DNA of 64,000 nucleotides from Massospora cicadina (Eukaryota; Entomophthoromycota; Entomophthoromycetes; Entomophthorales; Entomophthoraceae). The stretch spans positions 1 to 64,000 of the forward strand of contig JAKSZP010017358.1 in NCBI GenBank assembly GCA_022478985.1. The letters run 5' to 3'. Positions 10,890 through 22,417 of this stretch are shown piece by piece. The position numbers were made by a program, and so were the translations under genes. Under the pieces are notes generated by a model. The model saw nothing but the letters and a program-made list of their open reading frames with translations. It had not been told where the DNA came from and ran no database searches. How positions within the stretch are numbered: the stretch's first letter is position 1; every line of letters begins with the position of its first letter.

Positions 10890-11199
10890 AGTTGCTTATC
10901 TCGTGGATGGGGCGCCAGAGTGGGAAGTGGAAGAGATCATATACTAACACTAAGCAGGAAGAAATCTTGAGTACCTAGTATTCTGGATGGGATTCAATGC
11001 AGCAGAAAAGAGTTGGGTACCAACATGCGACTGCGCCCATACCCAAGACCTTATTGAAGCTTTCACAAGCGTTTCCTCAAGGCTGCAGGATCTCTCCAAA
11101 GCAAACCATCGCTGCTATGAAGCTGGCCTTGGCCCACAAGAATTTTTCCTTGGAAAAAGCCCCTGGAGGGGGAGGAGCCTCAAAAGAACAAGAGGGTTA
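10890..11199 (+). pseudogene. Chromodomain tail of chromovirus B integrase
   Basis: After an FPPETLVAYL segment, frames at 10918-11090 read WEVEEII, a spacer, then a GWDSMQQKRVGY-type stretch and PIPKTLLKLSQAF. This follows the chromodomain order (EVEEIL - LVKWKGY - TWEP - NL/LI..F) found at the integrase C-terminus of chromoviruses, where it directs insertion to marked chromatin. The aromatic cage is degraded. A short basic tail continues to a purine-rich stretch (11165-11199) that could be the polypurine tract. Confidence 0.7.
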
Positions 11200-11217
11200 T
11201 GTCATGGCTACATGACA
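11200..11217 (+). repeat. 18-bp palindromic stretch at a possible 3' LTR start
   Basis: TGTCATGGCTACATGACA is an inverted repeat (TGTCATG/CATGACA). It begins with TG and follows a purine-rich tract just after the chromodomain reading frame, where the 3' LTR of this element type should start. I could not find the partner LTR or the LTR end. Confidence 0.5.
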
Positions 11218-12859
11218 TACTTGGGGAAACAAACTGTAAAGACAAGTCTGGTCGTCAGGAGGCTAAAAGGTCAAGTTGCAAGGTCTTCCTAACTTAAACA
11301 TACCCTGGATCAACGCTGGGTACAGGCGAGATATGCCCAGGCTGGTCCTGGAGATGTGAGTGATGCTTGGCTTGGCATTATAGACAGGGCGTTGAAATGC
11401 ACCAGCTATGTTCTCAAATTTGACAGTTCGTTATGTTTACTTGAGGAACAGGATTTGAAACCCGTTATGTTTATAATATTATTAAGTTTGGATGAGTCAA
11501 TTTACAATCAATAATTTGAGTTTTAACAAATTTAAGTTACAGGACCCTGGCCAATGGTAGCATGCGCCTATTGGTTCTCTTAGGCTTAGCACCATTTCCT
11601 CCAATTGACAACTATCCCCCCAGTGTTTTATTATGTTTCTGCAAGACCAACTTTTCTCATATGGTGACTTTGTAAGTGAAATTTCCTGTTAAGTTTTACG
11701 TTTTTTTGGCTCATTGGGCGAACCTGTGCGCGGACCTCCTTGATGAGTTCTCTAACAACATGTGCAACTTTATTCTGACAAAATTAATGATAGTATCTGA
11801 TGTACCTCTGGATTACCTTGATCCCCTCCAGATCAAGGCACTCAAGCACCCTATCACCAATATCCACTTGGTTATGGATCTCCTTTTAGAGTCCAAACAA
11901 GATTTGCTCTTTATGTATGATCTTCTATTATACGGTGTTGTACACCCTTACCCTGGGTCTCTATTGGTTTAGCACCCTCCAAGGTGCCCTGTTTCCTATC
12001 TTGCTAATGGTTAGTTCCCTGGAAGTATGGCTGTGATCCCTCACCATCTCACTGGAAATTAGAGAGCTAAAGACACTCTCTTGACAGTTCTTCTTAATGG
12101 TTGTCCGTGAACTACTCTTGTTAAATTCATACAGAAGGTCCTATTAGCTTCTGTGGCACAATCCACAATCCCTTTGTCTCCCTTACTTCATTTCATGCGG
12201 CCAGAGTTTGAGGCTCTCCCTAGATTGCTCACGTTAGGATAAATCTAGGCGTTGAATTATAACAACAGGGTGAAGTCAATGGGAAAAATACTGGATTCTT
12301 GTGTGAAGGGGCTGAACCCCACGCTAATGACTATCGCACCAATTGCATATAATTGCAAAAAGTGTCAAAGAATATAAATTTACGGAGTCAAAAATTCACA
12401 ACACGGAACTTAAATACCTCATAGAGGCTGATTTTATCCCTATCAGGTGGCTGAAGAAGCTATAATGGTTTATTTGGACCACTTTACTCTAAGGAATTCC
12501 CTCATACCATGATAATTCAATAATCCTAGAAGAGAGGTTGTGATTACTATCAACCCGTTAAGAAAACCATCAACTCCTACCACATTTCCTTTTTTAAACA
12601 GGTGGAAGTGAAGCTTCGTTTGGATACAGTTTATGAGATCTTTTGAATGCGCAGCCCTTATCAGACCATAGGAATTCTGAGTCAGCGCCTTTGTCATATG
12701 ATCAGGCAGCAGATATGCCCACTCAGCTTGCCAAAAAAACAACAAGTGCATAAAAAATCCAAGATTGAGAGATTTGTTTAACCCTTTTCTCCCTTAAGAA
12801 TTGAATAATTTTGATCATGCTTACATTTTGTTTCCAATTAAATCTATGTAGGCCAACGG
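11218..12859 (+). other. Unassigned region, possibly LTR and gag of element C
   Basis: Lies between chromovirus B and the protease of element C, so by position it should hold the LTR and gag of C. The longest plus-strand frame, 11676-11972 (98 aa), has a leucine-rich C-terminal half. I recognise no capsid or zinc-knuckle motif. The minus-strand frame 12470-12751 looks like chance. Confidence 0.3.
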
Positions 12860-13140
12860 ATGATAACTGTAACTGCACTGATAGATACTGATGCTAACGG
12901 AAGTTTCATCGACCCTAAGGCTGTGTAAGATTTTGATATAGCGATCACATCAGGGCCTACAGTTTTGTGGAATTCCGTGTTCCTATTATCACACTTCCCC
13001 TATGTGAACCCCTGCGTTTTGTGGCCCATAAGTGCGAATTTGTAGCCCAATTTGTGGCGATCCCAGAGTAGCTATACCCAGTGATTTTGGGGGTAGGATG
13101 GTGACGTTAATAGTCAGTGAGTATTAACTTAGAGCGGAAT
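12860..13140 (+). pseudogene. Retropepsin remnant of gypsy element C
   Basis: The frame from ATG 12860 reads TALIDTDANGSFIDPKAV and then stops. The pattern ALIDSGATGNFID is the active-site strand of gypsy proteases, so the catalytic D-S/T-G is DTD here. Weak matches to the ILG-WL segment follow near 13080. It sits directly upstream of the element C RT. Confidence 0.7.
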
Positions 13141-13389
13141 ATGCTAGCTTTCTCTCCCATGCTCACTAAAGTGAGATTCCCTTCCTTCCCACTTTGAAAT
13201 AAGCAATGAAGTTGCGGCAGCTGTAGATTACTCTTCTTCAATATCGTGCCTAAGTTTCCCACCTTTCATTTTATTCTCACAATATTCAAAGTTATTTTTT
13301 AAGTGGAAGTTAAAACTCAATTACCAAGCCACCAAGAATTTGATTTAAGTTTTCAAATATCAGTTGACTTGATCAAAATCAACTGCCCC

Positions 13390-14110
13390 CTTTATCCCTA
13401 CATGGCTGAGGAGGACCAGGCGTTATAGACCTGGATTAAAGATATAATAAAAAAGTGGTGGATGGTCAAGAAAAATCTTCTGTATCTTCGCTTAGGGTAT
13501 TTGCACAGAAACCATATAGTACCCTGAGGCCATGTATGGATTATGGACATTTGAACAACGTGACAATTCCTGATCTATACCCCTTAACCAGGAGGCAGCA
13601 ATTTTTTAAGAGATTTTTAAATCCAAAAGTTTCTTCTAAGCTATATTTGGAGAACGCTTATAATCAAGTGTGGGAAAAGTCTAGCCAAGAGTAGATAATA
13701 GCAATCTATACTAGTAGGGAATATACCAGTTTAAGGTTAAGTAATTTGAGTTAAATAACGCACCAGCAGTTTACCAGCCCCACAATGATGACTCTTTGAG
13801 GGATCTTAGGTTCTCCTGTGCATTTGCCTATGTGTATGACATCTTAATCCACTCCCTTAATGCAGAGCAGCACGTCAAGGATTTAGTGGCTGTGGCGGCG
13901 GCACTCCAAGGAGCTTGACCAGTTGCCAAACCCTACATAATGAATTTTATAAGGATGAAGTCCACCTTCTAGCTAGTTTGATCTTAAAAGATGTGTATGC
14001 CATCGCGCCTTCCAAGTTGAAAGATATCTGCTACTGGCCTACTCCATTAACGCTGAAGCAGCTGTGCAGCATACTAGGATCTTTCAAATTCCATAAGAAA
14101 TTCTAACCTG
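13390..14110 (+). pseudogene. Reverse transcriptase of gypsy element C (broken)
   Basis: Frame 13455-13694 contains LRPCMDYGHLNNVTIPDLYP and then SKLYLENAYNQV, the RT fingers and palm. The active-site strand near 13810 reads AYVYDILIHS, so the first Asp of YxDD is replaced by Tyr. Frame 13915-14106 gives the thumb and connection (ICYWPTPLTLKQLCSILGSF). Wording is close to the RT remnant at 1-1325, so both belong to the same broad Tf1-like group. Stops at the joins make it inactive. Confidence 0.85.
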
Positions 14111-14204
14111 CCATCTCAGAATTGGCCTCCCCCTTCACTTCCTCACAGGTAAGAACGCCTAATTTTTTGGACTCCTAAATGCAACAGGAATTCAATGCAA
14201 TCAA

Positions 14205-14470
14205 GATAGTTTTCACCTATACTTTTTGTTTCGTTTAGTGAATGAAGACAAGCCATGTATTGTGGCTTGTGATGCCTCTGGAACAACGGTTGATGCTGTT
14301 CTTTTACAGGAACATTAGGGGAAGAAACACCCTTACTTACTTTTCTAAAAATTTTAGTGCCATAGAGCGTGCTTGGGCCATCTATGATAAAGAGCTGGCT
14401 GTTAACTATTGGTCAATGATGCACTGGCGGTTCCTCTTTAAGGTGCTAAGAATACTGTAGCTATTTTAAC
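14205..14470 (+). pseudogene. RNase H remnant of element C
   Basis: Reads EDKPCIVACDASGTTVDAVL with the first catalytic Asp kept (ACDAS), then a frame change to YFSKNFSAIERAWAIYDKEL with the conserved Glu. The C-terminal part is unreadable. It follows the RT without a gap. Confidence 0.85.
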
Positions 14471-14985
14471 TGATCTTTATCTACTTACCTACTATTGCAA
14501 ACCATTAAAAGTTGGAACACAGAAAGACTAGGACACACCACGACCTCCATAGCTTCAACTTTAAGTATGAGTTTGTAAAGGGGCTGCCCATGTCTTACCA
14601 AATATCTTGAGCCATATCCTCTATAAAACTGCTTTGAATACAGAATCTGGATTAGTCACAGTAATCCCCCCCTGATCAGGTCATAGCTCCCCCATCAGCC
14701 ATTGCTGCGGTTGCATCCCCACTCCAGACCCCAACCCCTAGAAAAATCCAAATTAAGATTCAAAGCCAAATACAAATACAAATACAAATCCTGTGGTTTC
14801 ACGACCCCCTGCATTTCAAATACTGCATCTGAACCAGTGAGTGGAGTTAAACCCTTTAATCTAATCTTTATGGTCTTTGTCAAGGATGACTCACTCCAAG
14901 ACATGGTTACCTCTGATACTCCTTCTGAGTGAAAGTCTCCTATTAATGATGGCTCTCTCCTTGATGTGGTGTTGGCAGCCTATCA
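14471..14985 (+). other. Decayed spacer between RNase H and integrase of element C
   Basis: No domain recognised. It contains a short AAATAC-type simple repeat at 14762-14786. The two overlapping ORFs here (14695-14904 minus and 14702-14932 plus) have no family resemblance. Confidence 0.4.
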
Positions 14986-15960
14986 ACAGATCCTGATGGA
15001 CGGGAACTCCCAGTGAAGATTGAAGCTTCTATAGCCACTCTCTGGATGATATTCCCAAAAGGATAAGGTAATATAACTTTGTGAAAAATACGGATTCCTT
15101 ATGAGCTGCGTTCCCGTGTCATAAGGGAACATCATGAAACTCCAACAATGGGGCATCCTGGCGTAAAAAATGTATCAATTTAATTCTGAGAGCGTATTAT
15201 TGTAACAGACTGACAAAGGATGTTCCCACCTGGATTGATAAATGCTTAATCTGTGCTAGGACCATAACATATGGATATGACATGATGGCCTTCTCATCCC
15301 TATTCAGAAGGCGGCAAGTCTATGGGCATTGTTGTTAGTAAATTTCATTGGAATTTTACCCATATCTCATGGGTATGACAGAATCATAGTGGTTGTAGAT
15401 CATTTTACAATGTATGCCATCTTCATCCCTTTTGTGACAACCATTACAGATGAGGAATGGCACAGTTGTTTGTAGCTCATGTATTTGCCCTGTTTGAGGG
15501 TCCCCCGGGAAATAATATGTGACAGGAGCCTCATTTCAATTAGCAGTTTTGAGACTTTGTGTGATTTTGAAGATTAAGCCTTACAGATCATCAGCTTAAA
15601 ACCCCAATCTGATGGCTAAACGGGGCTAACAACCACACTTTGGAGCAGTATCTCCAATTTTATGAACTTTATTAAAAATACACGGGTAGAGGCCCTTCTT
15701 TGGAAAAATTTTCAAATAAACAACTCCCTATATTCATCAACGGAGGTGTCTCCTATGTATGCAAATTTGGGGATACAACTCCGCTTCTACCATTAGACCT
15801 CAAATGCGAAGCAATATCCGGCAGCAGATAACTTCATCTCACACATTAAGAAGGTCCATCAACAAGTCTAAAACCAACTGACTAAATCAACCTCTGACTC
15901 TAAACAGTTTACAGCTAAATAATGACGTGAGGCATTCAATTATAAAGAAGGGTTTGGTAA
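14986..15960 (+). pseudogene. Integrase of gypsy element C (broken)
   Basis: The zinc-binding H2C2 motif is visible: REHHETPTMGHPGVKN at about 15119-15170, then CLICARTI at 15243-15266. The core begins with VNFIGILPISHGYDRIIVVV, where Asn stands in the place of the first catalytic Asp. ITDEEMAQLFVAHVFALF follows. Later core blocks (about 15520-15800) are scattered over three frames. The order after RNase H is normal for gypsy elements. It cannot be functional. Confidence 0.82.
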
Positions 15961-16440
15961 TGGTGGACACAGATATCTGCACCTCAAGATTCCATGCCAA
16001 AATGAGCGTGAATGAGTACAAGATCATTTCTATTTACCAAAGTCTTTAGCAACGGCGTTTTCTAACTTGATCTCCCCTCATTGTAAAATTAATGCCTCGT
16101 TACATGCTTACTTGATCTTCCCTATCAGAGGCAAGACACCAGGGGATTTTGAGCTAATTATAGTGGAGGTATCCTTAGAGTATGTGATAGAGAAGAATTT
16201 GAATGCAAGGCGGGTCAAACGCAAAACTAAACTATCTTAAGTTGTGGATGAGATATCCAGCATATGAGAACAGCTGGGTCTATCCATTACTGTAACAGCT
16301 GTAAGGAGAAGCAGAGAAATTTCACAAGAAGAGTTCCCAAATGCTTCTGCGCTTGCCCCACCTAATTTAGCAACTTAAGCTGCCATCAAACTTTCTAATC
16401 TTCACAAGAATTATGCCCCCAAATTTGCCCCTTAATGAGG
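15961..16440 (+). pseudogene. Integrase tail with possible chromodomain of element C
   Basis: Plus-strand frames near 16150-16240 read LEYVIEKNLNARRVKRKTKL. This resembles the start of a chromodomain (EYEVEKILDSR...), but the LVKWKGY and TWEP parts are not recognisable. A 3' LTR for this element is not evident. The downstream stretch to 16570 is unassigned. Confidence 0.4.
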
Positions 16441-16586
16441 CATGAGTCCTGCCTGTCAAGGAAAGGGCAATTTAAGGCCTCAGGTCTCAACCATCAGGAT
16501 GGACAGGGTTGAACATTTCTTTGGAACCAAAAAGGGTCAAACCCCAAGGCCTTGCCCCTCACCCAATCTCTGACCCAGGGCATACC

Positions 16587-18478
16587 TTTTTTTAGCACTA
16601 GTGATGCCAAACCCAAAATGGGGAGCCACCATGCATCTTTATTTGCATCTAGGCCAAACAAAGGGATTATTAGAAATAAAAAATTCCAAATATGGTACAT
16701 CAGCTAACAGCCTAGGAAGCCATATCAGATGGTGAGGATGCTTTGGGGAAACTTTTGTAAGGCGCTTGCTTTAGCTGGTGGACCATGGCAGACAGCATTA
16801 GGGTGGGATCATCAGCAACGTGTGGCATAAGTAGGTATAATTGGGGGTTTTTTCGTTGATGAGGCCAGCAGTGTCCATTGCCTCAACATATTGAGTAATT
16901 TGATGCTTAGTAAAAGTGATGAGAGCAGGCACAAAAGTAAATGACTTGATGCGCCGGCAGTTTTGTGATGACTGGGGCCAAAAAGAGAAGTTTTTGCTGC
17001 ATCAATGCAAGCATGACTCGCGCCAGAAGCAAGCTCCTCAATTTCATACTTTTCATCTTCCTCAAAAACATGGGGAAATTTGGGATTGGAATACCCTCAT
17101 CAAAGGATTCCACCGCCCCATAAAGATGTTGGCAGAGGAGGGTATTGGCGGGAGCAGCTGCTGCTTCTACCGACATTTTTTTATATTTTTATAATCAGGA
17201 AAACCGTTATTAGATAAAAATGGTGGGGGCATGATTCAGGAGAATTGACAAATGACTCCTCCAATGTAAAATATGGTTTAATGCTATATGACCGGTGTTT
17301 TTTCAATCCAATTGAGACACTCAAAAAGATTCAACTCAGCTAGCACTAGCCTAGCCAGTGGAGTTGGCAAGTTGGCCACACCTGATTGGCTGCAAACTGT
17401 TGACCATGGCAGCTCCTCTTAAACTGTTTCAGCCATCAGCTCAGGTTTTCATAAATCAACCAAAATCCTAAAATTTCTGAAATTATGAATGGCTGCAGCT
17501 ATGAAGCCACGCCAGAATTTGCTGAGGTTAGGGGTGGGAGAATCACGCCCCACTCAAAATTTTGGTGCATCAGCGGCTGATCTGATGCCAGAGGGGGAGC
17601 AGCGTAAGCAGTGGAGGCAGAAGCCATAGGGCACTTGCGCTTTGAGCGATCAAGCTCAAAGCACAAGGTCAAATGGCGTGGCCGTTCTTGATGCACGCCC
17701 AGAATTGGTGATCAGGGGCGGATCTGATCACTGTGCAAAGATGAATCACAAGATGAGCGTCATGATGGAATGGACAGATCATCGCAAAGGCATGCGGCCC
17801 TGCCAAACAATCTGCTCCATTTGGAACCACAAATTACAGCATGGGTCTGCACTGTAAATGATCAAACACTCTGTGAGCTCGTGGTGTAGGCGTTCAGGGG
17901 AAAGGTTGGAGGGCAACCTGGAGAACTGGACCACCAAAGTGGGCTCATTTGGGAGCTGGGTTAAAACGGTGGGGATGGGAATTTTTCTATAAATGATTGG
18001 CAGCTTAGGTGTTGCTGCTACATCAGCTTTCAAACGGAAGCCAAGATCAATGTACCCTTAAAGGGGTGGAAGTCAATAAAGCTGGCGGGTTTAAAAACCG
18101 CCGTGACAATCTTAAAGATGGCTGTGATCACATATGGGAAGAGATTACCATACATGACCTGGAGGCCAAAATGCAAATTGCTCCATGGGAGCACCAAAGG
18201 GCTCTGGAGCAAGCCTAGGAGCTTGTGAGGTGGTGAGACAAGTCCTGAGGGGGGACATAACGCCCAGTAGCATTGGGAGGGCTAGCAGAGCTATCCTGGG
18301 CATGCTTTGGCGGCGGCTAAAAGATTCCAGATGGTGGTGCACCACCACCCCAAGCAGGGGCAGCAGACATCAATTTCATCAACAAAGGTAAGTTTTGGCT
18401 CAATTGAGTGTTGTTTTTAAGTATTTTTTTAATCTGCACTTGGCTTTGATTTGGTTATCAAAGTGAAAGAAGGTTCTT
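16587..18478 (-). mobile_element. LINE-derived insertion, ~1.9 kb, with target duplication
   Basis: Flanked by GACCCAGGGCATACC (16572-16586) and GACCAGGGCATACC (18479-18492), a 14-15-bp duplication with one indel, as left by target-primed reverse transcription. The poly(A) end is at the left (TTTTTTT at 16587), so the copy is on the minus strand. Its 3' ~260 bp match the fragment at 27766-28018. The inside carries a broken ORF1-like reading frame but nothing like endonuclease or RT, so it is a deleted or non-autonomous copy. Confidence 0.82.
17200..18390 (-). pseudogene. ORF1-like remnant in the LINE-derived insertion
   Basis: The clearest minus-strand frame is 17779-18033. It contains IPTVLTQLPNEPTLVVQFSR followed by LPSNLSPERLHHELTECL, with the look of an RNA-binding ORF1 segment. 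A second frame at 17499-17696 is Ala/Ser/Pro-rich. I do not recognise a named family. It lies upstream (in element orientation) of the 3' module, which fits an ORF1 position. Confidence 0.4.
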
Positions 18479-18492
18479 GACCAGGGCATACC

Positions 18493-18996
18493 CTGGATGA
18501 GAGATGGGTTACCCTGCCCTTCCTTTTTTGCCACACACCATTTCCCAATCTACTTCACATCCCAATTCCATTCAAGCCTTCAATTATACAGTTTTTTTAT
18601 ATGTTAAAAACCAAACAACTTTGTATATATTTGAGAAACTCTAAAACCCTCCATAGCCAAAGGCCTATGCTTCTCCCCCGCAGGCAGTACAATCATTGAC
18701 CCACCTTAAAGGAGAAGATTAAGTTATTAAATCATTTTTGAGCGAAATTGAAAAAAGGGGCTGAAACGGGGATCAAAGTTGACACTTCCTTTCAAAATTG
18801 AAAAAATATGTGGATATAAAGGGATTTTTGAAAACAAATAAAAGAATATCTTGGAACATCAATTGATATTGGAGTAATTTTAGTTTTATAACACTTAATT
18901 TTGTGATTTAAAATCAGAAATTAAACCCTACTACTGTGGTTAAGCTGAGCAGCTTCCCACATATCACCATAAGACCCAGCATCCTTATTTAGATTT
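18493..18996. other. AT-rich intergenic stretch
   Basis: No ORF, repeat or RNA motif seen between the LINE-derived insertion and element F. Confidence 0.4.
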
Positions 18997-19545
18997 CAGT
19001 AGAAATTATGATAAGCAGGCGCTTCAAAGGCTACAAAATTATTATTTCCATGGGCTCTAGTGAAGATAGACACAAGTACAACGAAGTCAATAGTTCTGTT
19101 GATATAACTGATTCTAATCAAAAATATAGAATTCTGTATGAATAGAACAAAAGTTAGCTATGTGAGACAAAAATAGAAGTATTATATTAGTTTGAAATGA
19201 GGGATATTTATAGGGGTAGATTTAGTAGTTCTTTGTGAAGATTTTTGGGCTGCACCTGAGGTAAGATTTTTCTTATTAGATGACCAATATTGCTTTATTA
19301 TTGCTATAATTGTGATGGTCAGATCTGATAAGGTTCTTATTAGAAGAGATCGACCTTCTTGTATGGTGTTTACCCCATTAGATCTCTTAGCCTCATCCTT
19401 CAGAGGATTCTGATAACTCCAAAGAGTTGATTGTTGGTTTATACGATAATTGAATATCTCCAATGGAGATTTTTCAATCTCATTAGACCAAGATACCGAA
19501 TCCTGATCTTGATTAATTTTGGTAATCGCAGTTGTATCCCCAACA
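18997..19545 (-). repeat. 3' LTR of element F
   Basis: About 549 bp, similar to 25756-26303. Next to it, at 19546-19560, is a minus-strand polypurine tract, CTTGAGGGGGTCAT. The minus-strand ORFs at 19182-19577 and 19439-19744 merely run across the LTR edge. Confidence 0.88.
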
Positions 19546-19559
19546 ATGACCCCCTCAAG

Positions 19560-20640
19560 ATCTTGTCTAGGGGGCACATACTTACAAAGAAACCTACTAT
19601 GAACTCTATTGATAACAGTACCAGTAACAATGGCTGCAATGGAGTATTCAATACCCTGACAATGAATAATATGGTAGGGACCAGCCCATAAGGTGTCAAT
19701 TTTGTGAATCCTTCCTCCCAGTCTATAATGATAGAAGAGTACAAGATCCCTGACCTGATATTCAGGTAGCGTAGGTTACTAGCGTTGGTTCTAGTTCCCT
19801 CTTTTAAGGTGGTAGCAGCAAGGGAACTCGAAGCTAACGCTTGTACTTAGATGATTTCATCAGCTAGTCTCCTCATAGCTATATCAGTAGTTTGCTTGGT
19901 AGCATCATCAAGTATAGGTTGTACACTTGAGGTAGAATAGGATCCCTACCATAAAGAGCCTTAAAAGGAGACATTCAAATTATACAATGGTATCTAACCC
20001 TATAGGCTAACATCACACTAGGTAAATATAGATTTCATCTACTAGGATCATTGTTGGCCATCTTTCAAAGAATGGCTACAAGGGTACCATTTGCTCATTT
20101 GACCTCACCATTAGTAGAAGGATTGTAAGGGGAAGTAAACGATTGATAGGTACCCGTTAACTTAGTAAGCTCAGATATCACCTGATAAATGAAGTTGGTC
20201 CCAATATCTGACAATAGAACTTTTGGGCTACCATGCCTGGTAAAACTTGTTTAAAAAGGAAGGATATAGTAGCCTTAGTGGTGACCCTGGAAACAGAGAT
20301 AGCTTCATTCCATTTGGTAAAATGGCTGATAGCTAATATAATAGAATGATGTCCATAAGCGGCAGTAGGGAGAGGGCCCACCACACTGATACTCATAGTA
20401 GAAAAAGGTTCTGAAGGTCCCACAATTTTGTGTTGGTACATCAGATTTCCATAACATTGTTGTTGGCATGTGAGACAAGTCTCCAACACATCGTGTACAG
20501 TATCCAGCATTTTATCCCAGTAACAATGAATTTGAACCACTGTAAGGTCTTGGCCACAGCTCCATGCCCTAAAGTTTGATGAGCCTACATAATAGTATCA
20601 GTCCTCGCAGAGGGCTGAATAAAAGTCAACCATTTAGATC
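19560..20640 (-). pseudogene. Integrase of element F (broken)
   Basis: The minus-strand frame 20178-20540 has ETCLTCQQQCYGN, the CXXC half of the zinc-binding domain, then VVGPLPTAAYGHHSIILAIS and HFTKWNEAISVSRVTTKA of the catalytic core. The first catalytic Asp position reads Ser-Val (family form MDVVGPLP). The second Asp survives in another frame (SDIGTNFI). The C-terminal third, down to the LTR, has no readable chromodomain. Confidence 0.83.
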
Positions 20641-21230
20641 ACAATTTCTTGTATAAGGATCCTTCTTTAACTTGAGTACACTCAGATAAGGATTGTAGCT
20701 TCGCTATAACATCCTTAGATTTACAAAGCCAGAGCTCAGGCCTACCCATCTGGTCATAGATACGATCTTTCTCAGCAGTGAATAACGTTAATATAAGCAA
20801 TTGAGAAAGTCCATCAACATTTTAGTGTATAGCTCCAGCGTGATGTTGAGTTCTAAAGACATAATTATGGAGCTTTAACGCCCATTTAGCTAAACTCCCA
20901 TCAGTATCCTTCATTTGTTGCAACCACTTCAGGGAAGCGTGATCTGTGACAATAGTGACATGTTTTTCATAGAGGTAAGGGCGAAATTGCTTGATGGTGG
21001 ATAAAACTGCAAGGCATTCCCTCTCGGTAACGCTATAATGAATTCTGCCTTAGAAAGGGTTTTACTATAGTATGTGATGGGGTGATCAACCAGGTTGGTA
21101 TCATGTTGAGCCAGATTGGCCACAATAGCAATATCACTGGAATTGGTAAATAGAATAAAGGGTTTAAAAAAATCAGGATAGGCTAAAATTAGTGCACTAA
21201 CTAAGGCTTGGCACAAAAGATCTAAAGCTT

Positions 21231-21515
21231 TTTTATTTAACTGAGGCAAGCTGACCAGGGGACAGACATTACCAAAAGAAAGAAATGACATGAAACCTGA
21301 ACAGGGTCAACTCCATCGAAGAAAATCTTTCCACCTCTGGATCAGGACATAAATTTTTCTGGTTACATCATGGGTAAGGTTTTCGTGTTATTAGACCTAC
21401 TAACCGCCAATAGCTTCCTTTGGCTGGCACCCCGATCAATGTGCAAAGGGCGGGAATTGAACCCGCAACCTTCAGGTTGGTAGCTGTATGCCCTTACTGA
21501 CTCGCCTTCCACCCC
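21231..21515 (-). mobile_element. tRNA-headed SINE with perfect 17-bp target duplication
   Basis: 285-bp insertion flanked by identical CAAAAGATCTAAAGCTT copies at 21214-21230 and 21516-21532. Read on the minus strand it starts with a tRNA-like head: an A-box-like GAGTCAGTAAGGGC, then the T-arm GCGGGTTCAATTCCCGC, which contains a good B box (GGTTCAATTCC). An unrelated body of ~200 bp ends in TTAAATAAAAA. These are the hallmarks of a SINE mobilised by LINE machinery: internal Pol III promoter, A-rich end, long duplication. It splits the RT/RNase H connection of element F, whose coding resumes on the other side. Confidence 0.88.
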
Positions 21516-22385
21516 CAAAAGATCTAAAGCTTGATGCTGCAATTCTTTCCATATGAAAGAGACTTTCTTGTGCATTAAGTAAACTAAAGGCTCTTTAATC
21601 TCAGTAAAATTGGGGATGAATTGTCAGTAATAATTAACCATCCTTAAAAACACTTAAATATCATGCAAGATTTTAGGAACAGGCATGTCTGAAATACCTT
21701 GTATCTTATTAGATAAAGGTAGAATCCCATTGCAATTATCTTTATGGCCTAAGAAATCCATCTCAGTCTTGAAAAAAGCACACTTGGATTGTTTTATCTT
21801 AAGCGAAGCACAACGAATCTGACCAAATACTTCCTTTAGTTGATCCAAATGCTCGTTAAAAGTGCGAGAGGAAACAGTAACATCATATAATTATACAAAG
21901 ACACAAGAAAGTTTCAAATCCCCAATTAAACCATCCATGGCTCATTGGAAAGTACCAGGGGAATTACAAAGCCCCTGAGGCATATGAGTAGGCTCAGATA
22001 ACCTCTCACTAGAGATTAAGGAACATTTTTGATGGTCTTCCAGAGGCAAGTCAATTTTCCAATAGACACTCATAAGGTCCATAGCCAAGAAGAATTGTGA
22101 CCCAGACATAGTCTCAATGAATCATCAATGCAGAGTAGAGGAAAAGAATCCTTTTGAGTAACAGCATTGAGCTGATAATAGTCCATAACCACTTTATGAC
22201 CCCCATCCTTTTTCTGGATGAGTAGTAGAGGAGAAGCCCTAGGACTCTTAGAAGGCGTTAGTAGCCCTGGATCGAGGAGTTGTTTCAATTCTACTGAGAC
22301 CTGAGCCTCCTCAACTTTAGATTTGTGATAGGGCCAGGCTCCAATAGGGGAGTATCCACAGTTCTCACCTAATGCTGCACCTCTT

Positions 22386-22417
22386 TTTTTTTTTTAGTAC
22401 TAGATGGTCCCAACCCA
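22386..22417 (-). mobile_element. Very short retro-insertion (poly-A plus ~20 nt of a LINE end)
   Basis: ATGCTGCACCTCTTT occurs at about 22370 and again at about 22418. Between the copies is a T-run followed by AGTACTAGATGGTCCCAACC, which on the minus strand reads as a LINE 3' tip plus poly(A). The same tip occurs at 16587 (minus strand), at 28000-28018 (plus strand) and at about 45489 (minus strand). This looks like an extremely 5'-truncated insertion with a ~15-bp target duplication. Confidence 0.7.

Noticed and set aside
1..11199. Treating the RT at 1-1325 and the RNase H to chromodomain at 9143-11199 as certainly one element
   Set aside because: Both contain the short connection-domain stretch before RNase H, so a simple split does not fit. 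They may be two copies of one family.
19182..19577. 131-aa minus-strand ORF as a coding end of element F
   Set aside because: It lies almost wholly within the 3' LTR, and the same sequence is non-coding in the 5' LTR.
21440..21515. A functional tRNA gene
   Set aside because: The T-arm and B box are good, but the anticodon arm and acceptor stem do not pair as in a tRNA. The head is followed by a SINE body and flanked by a 17-bp duplication.
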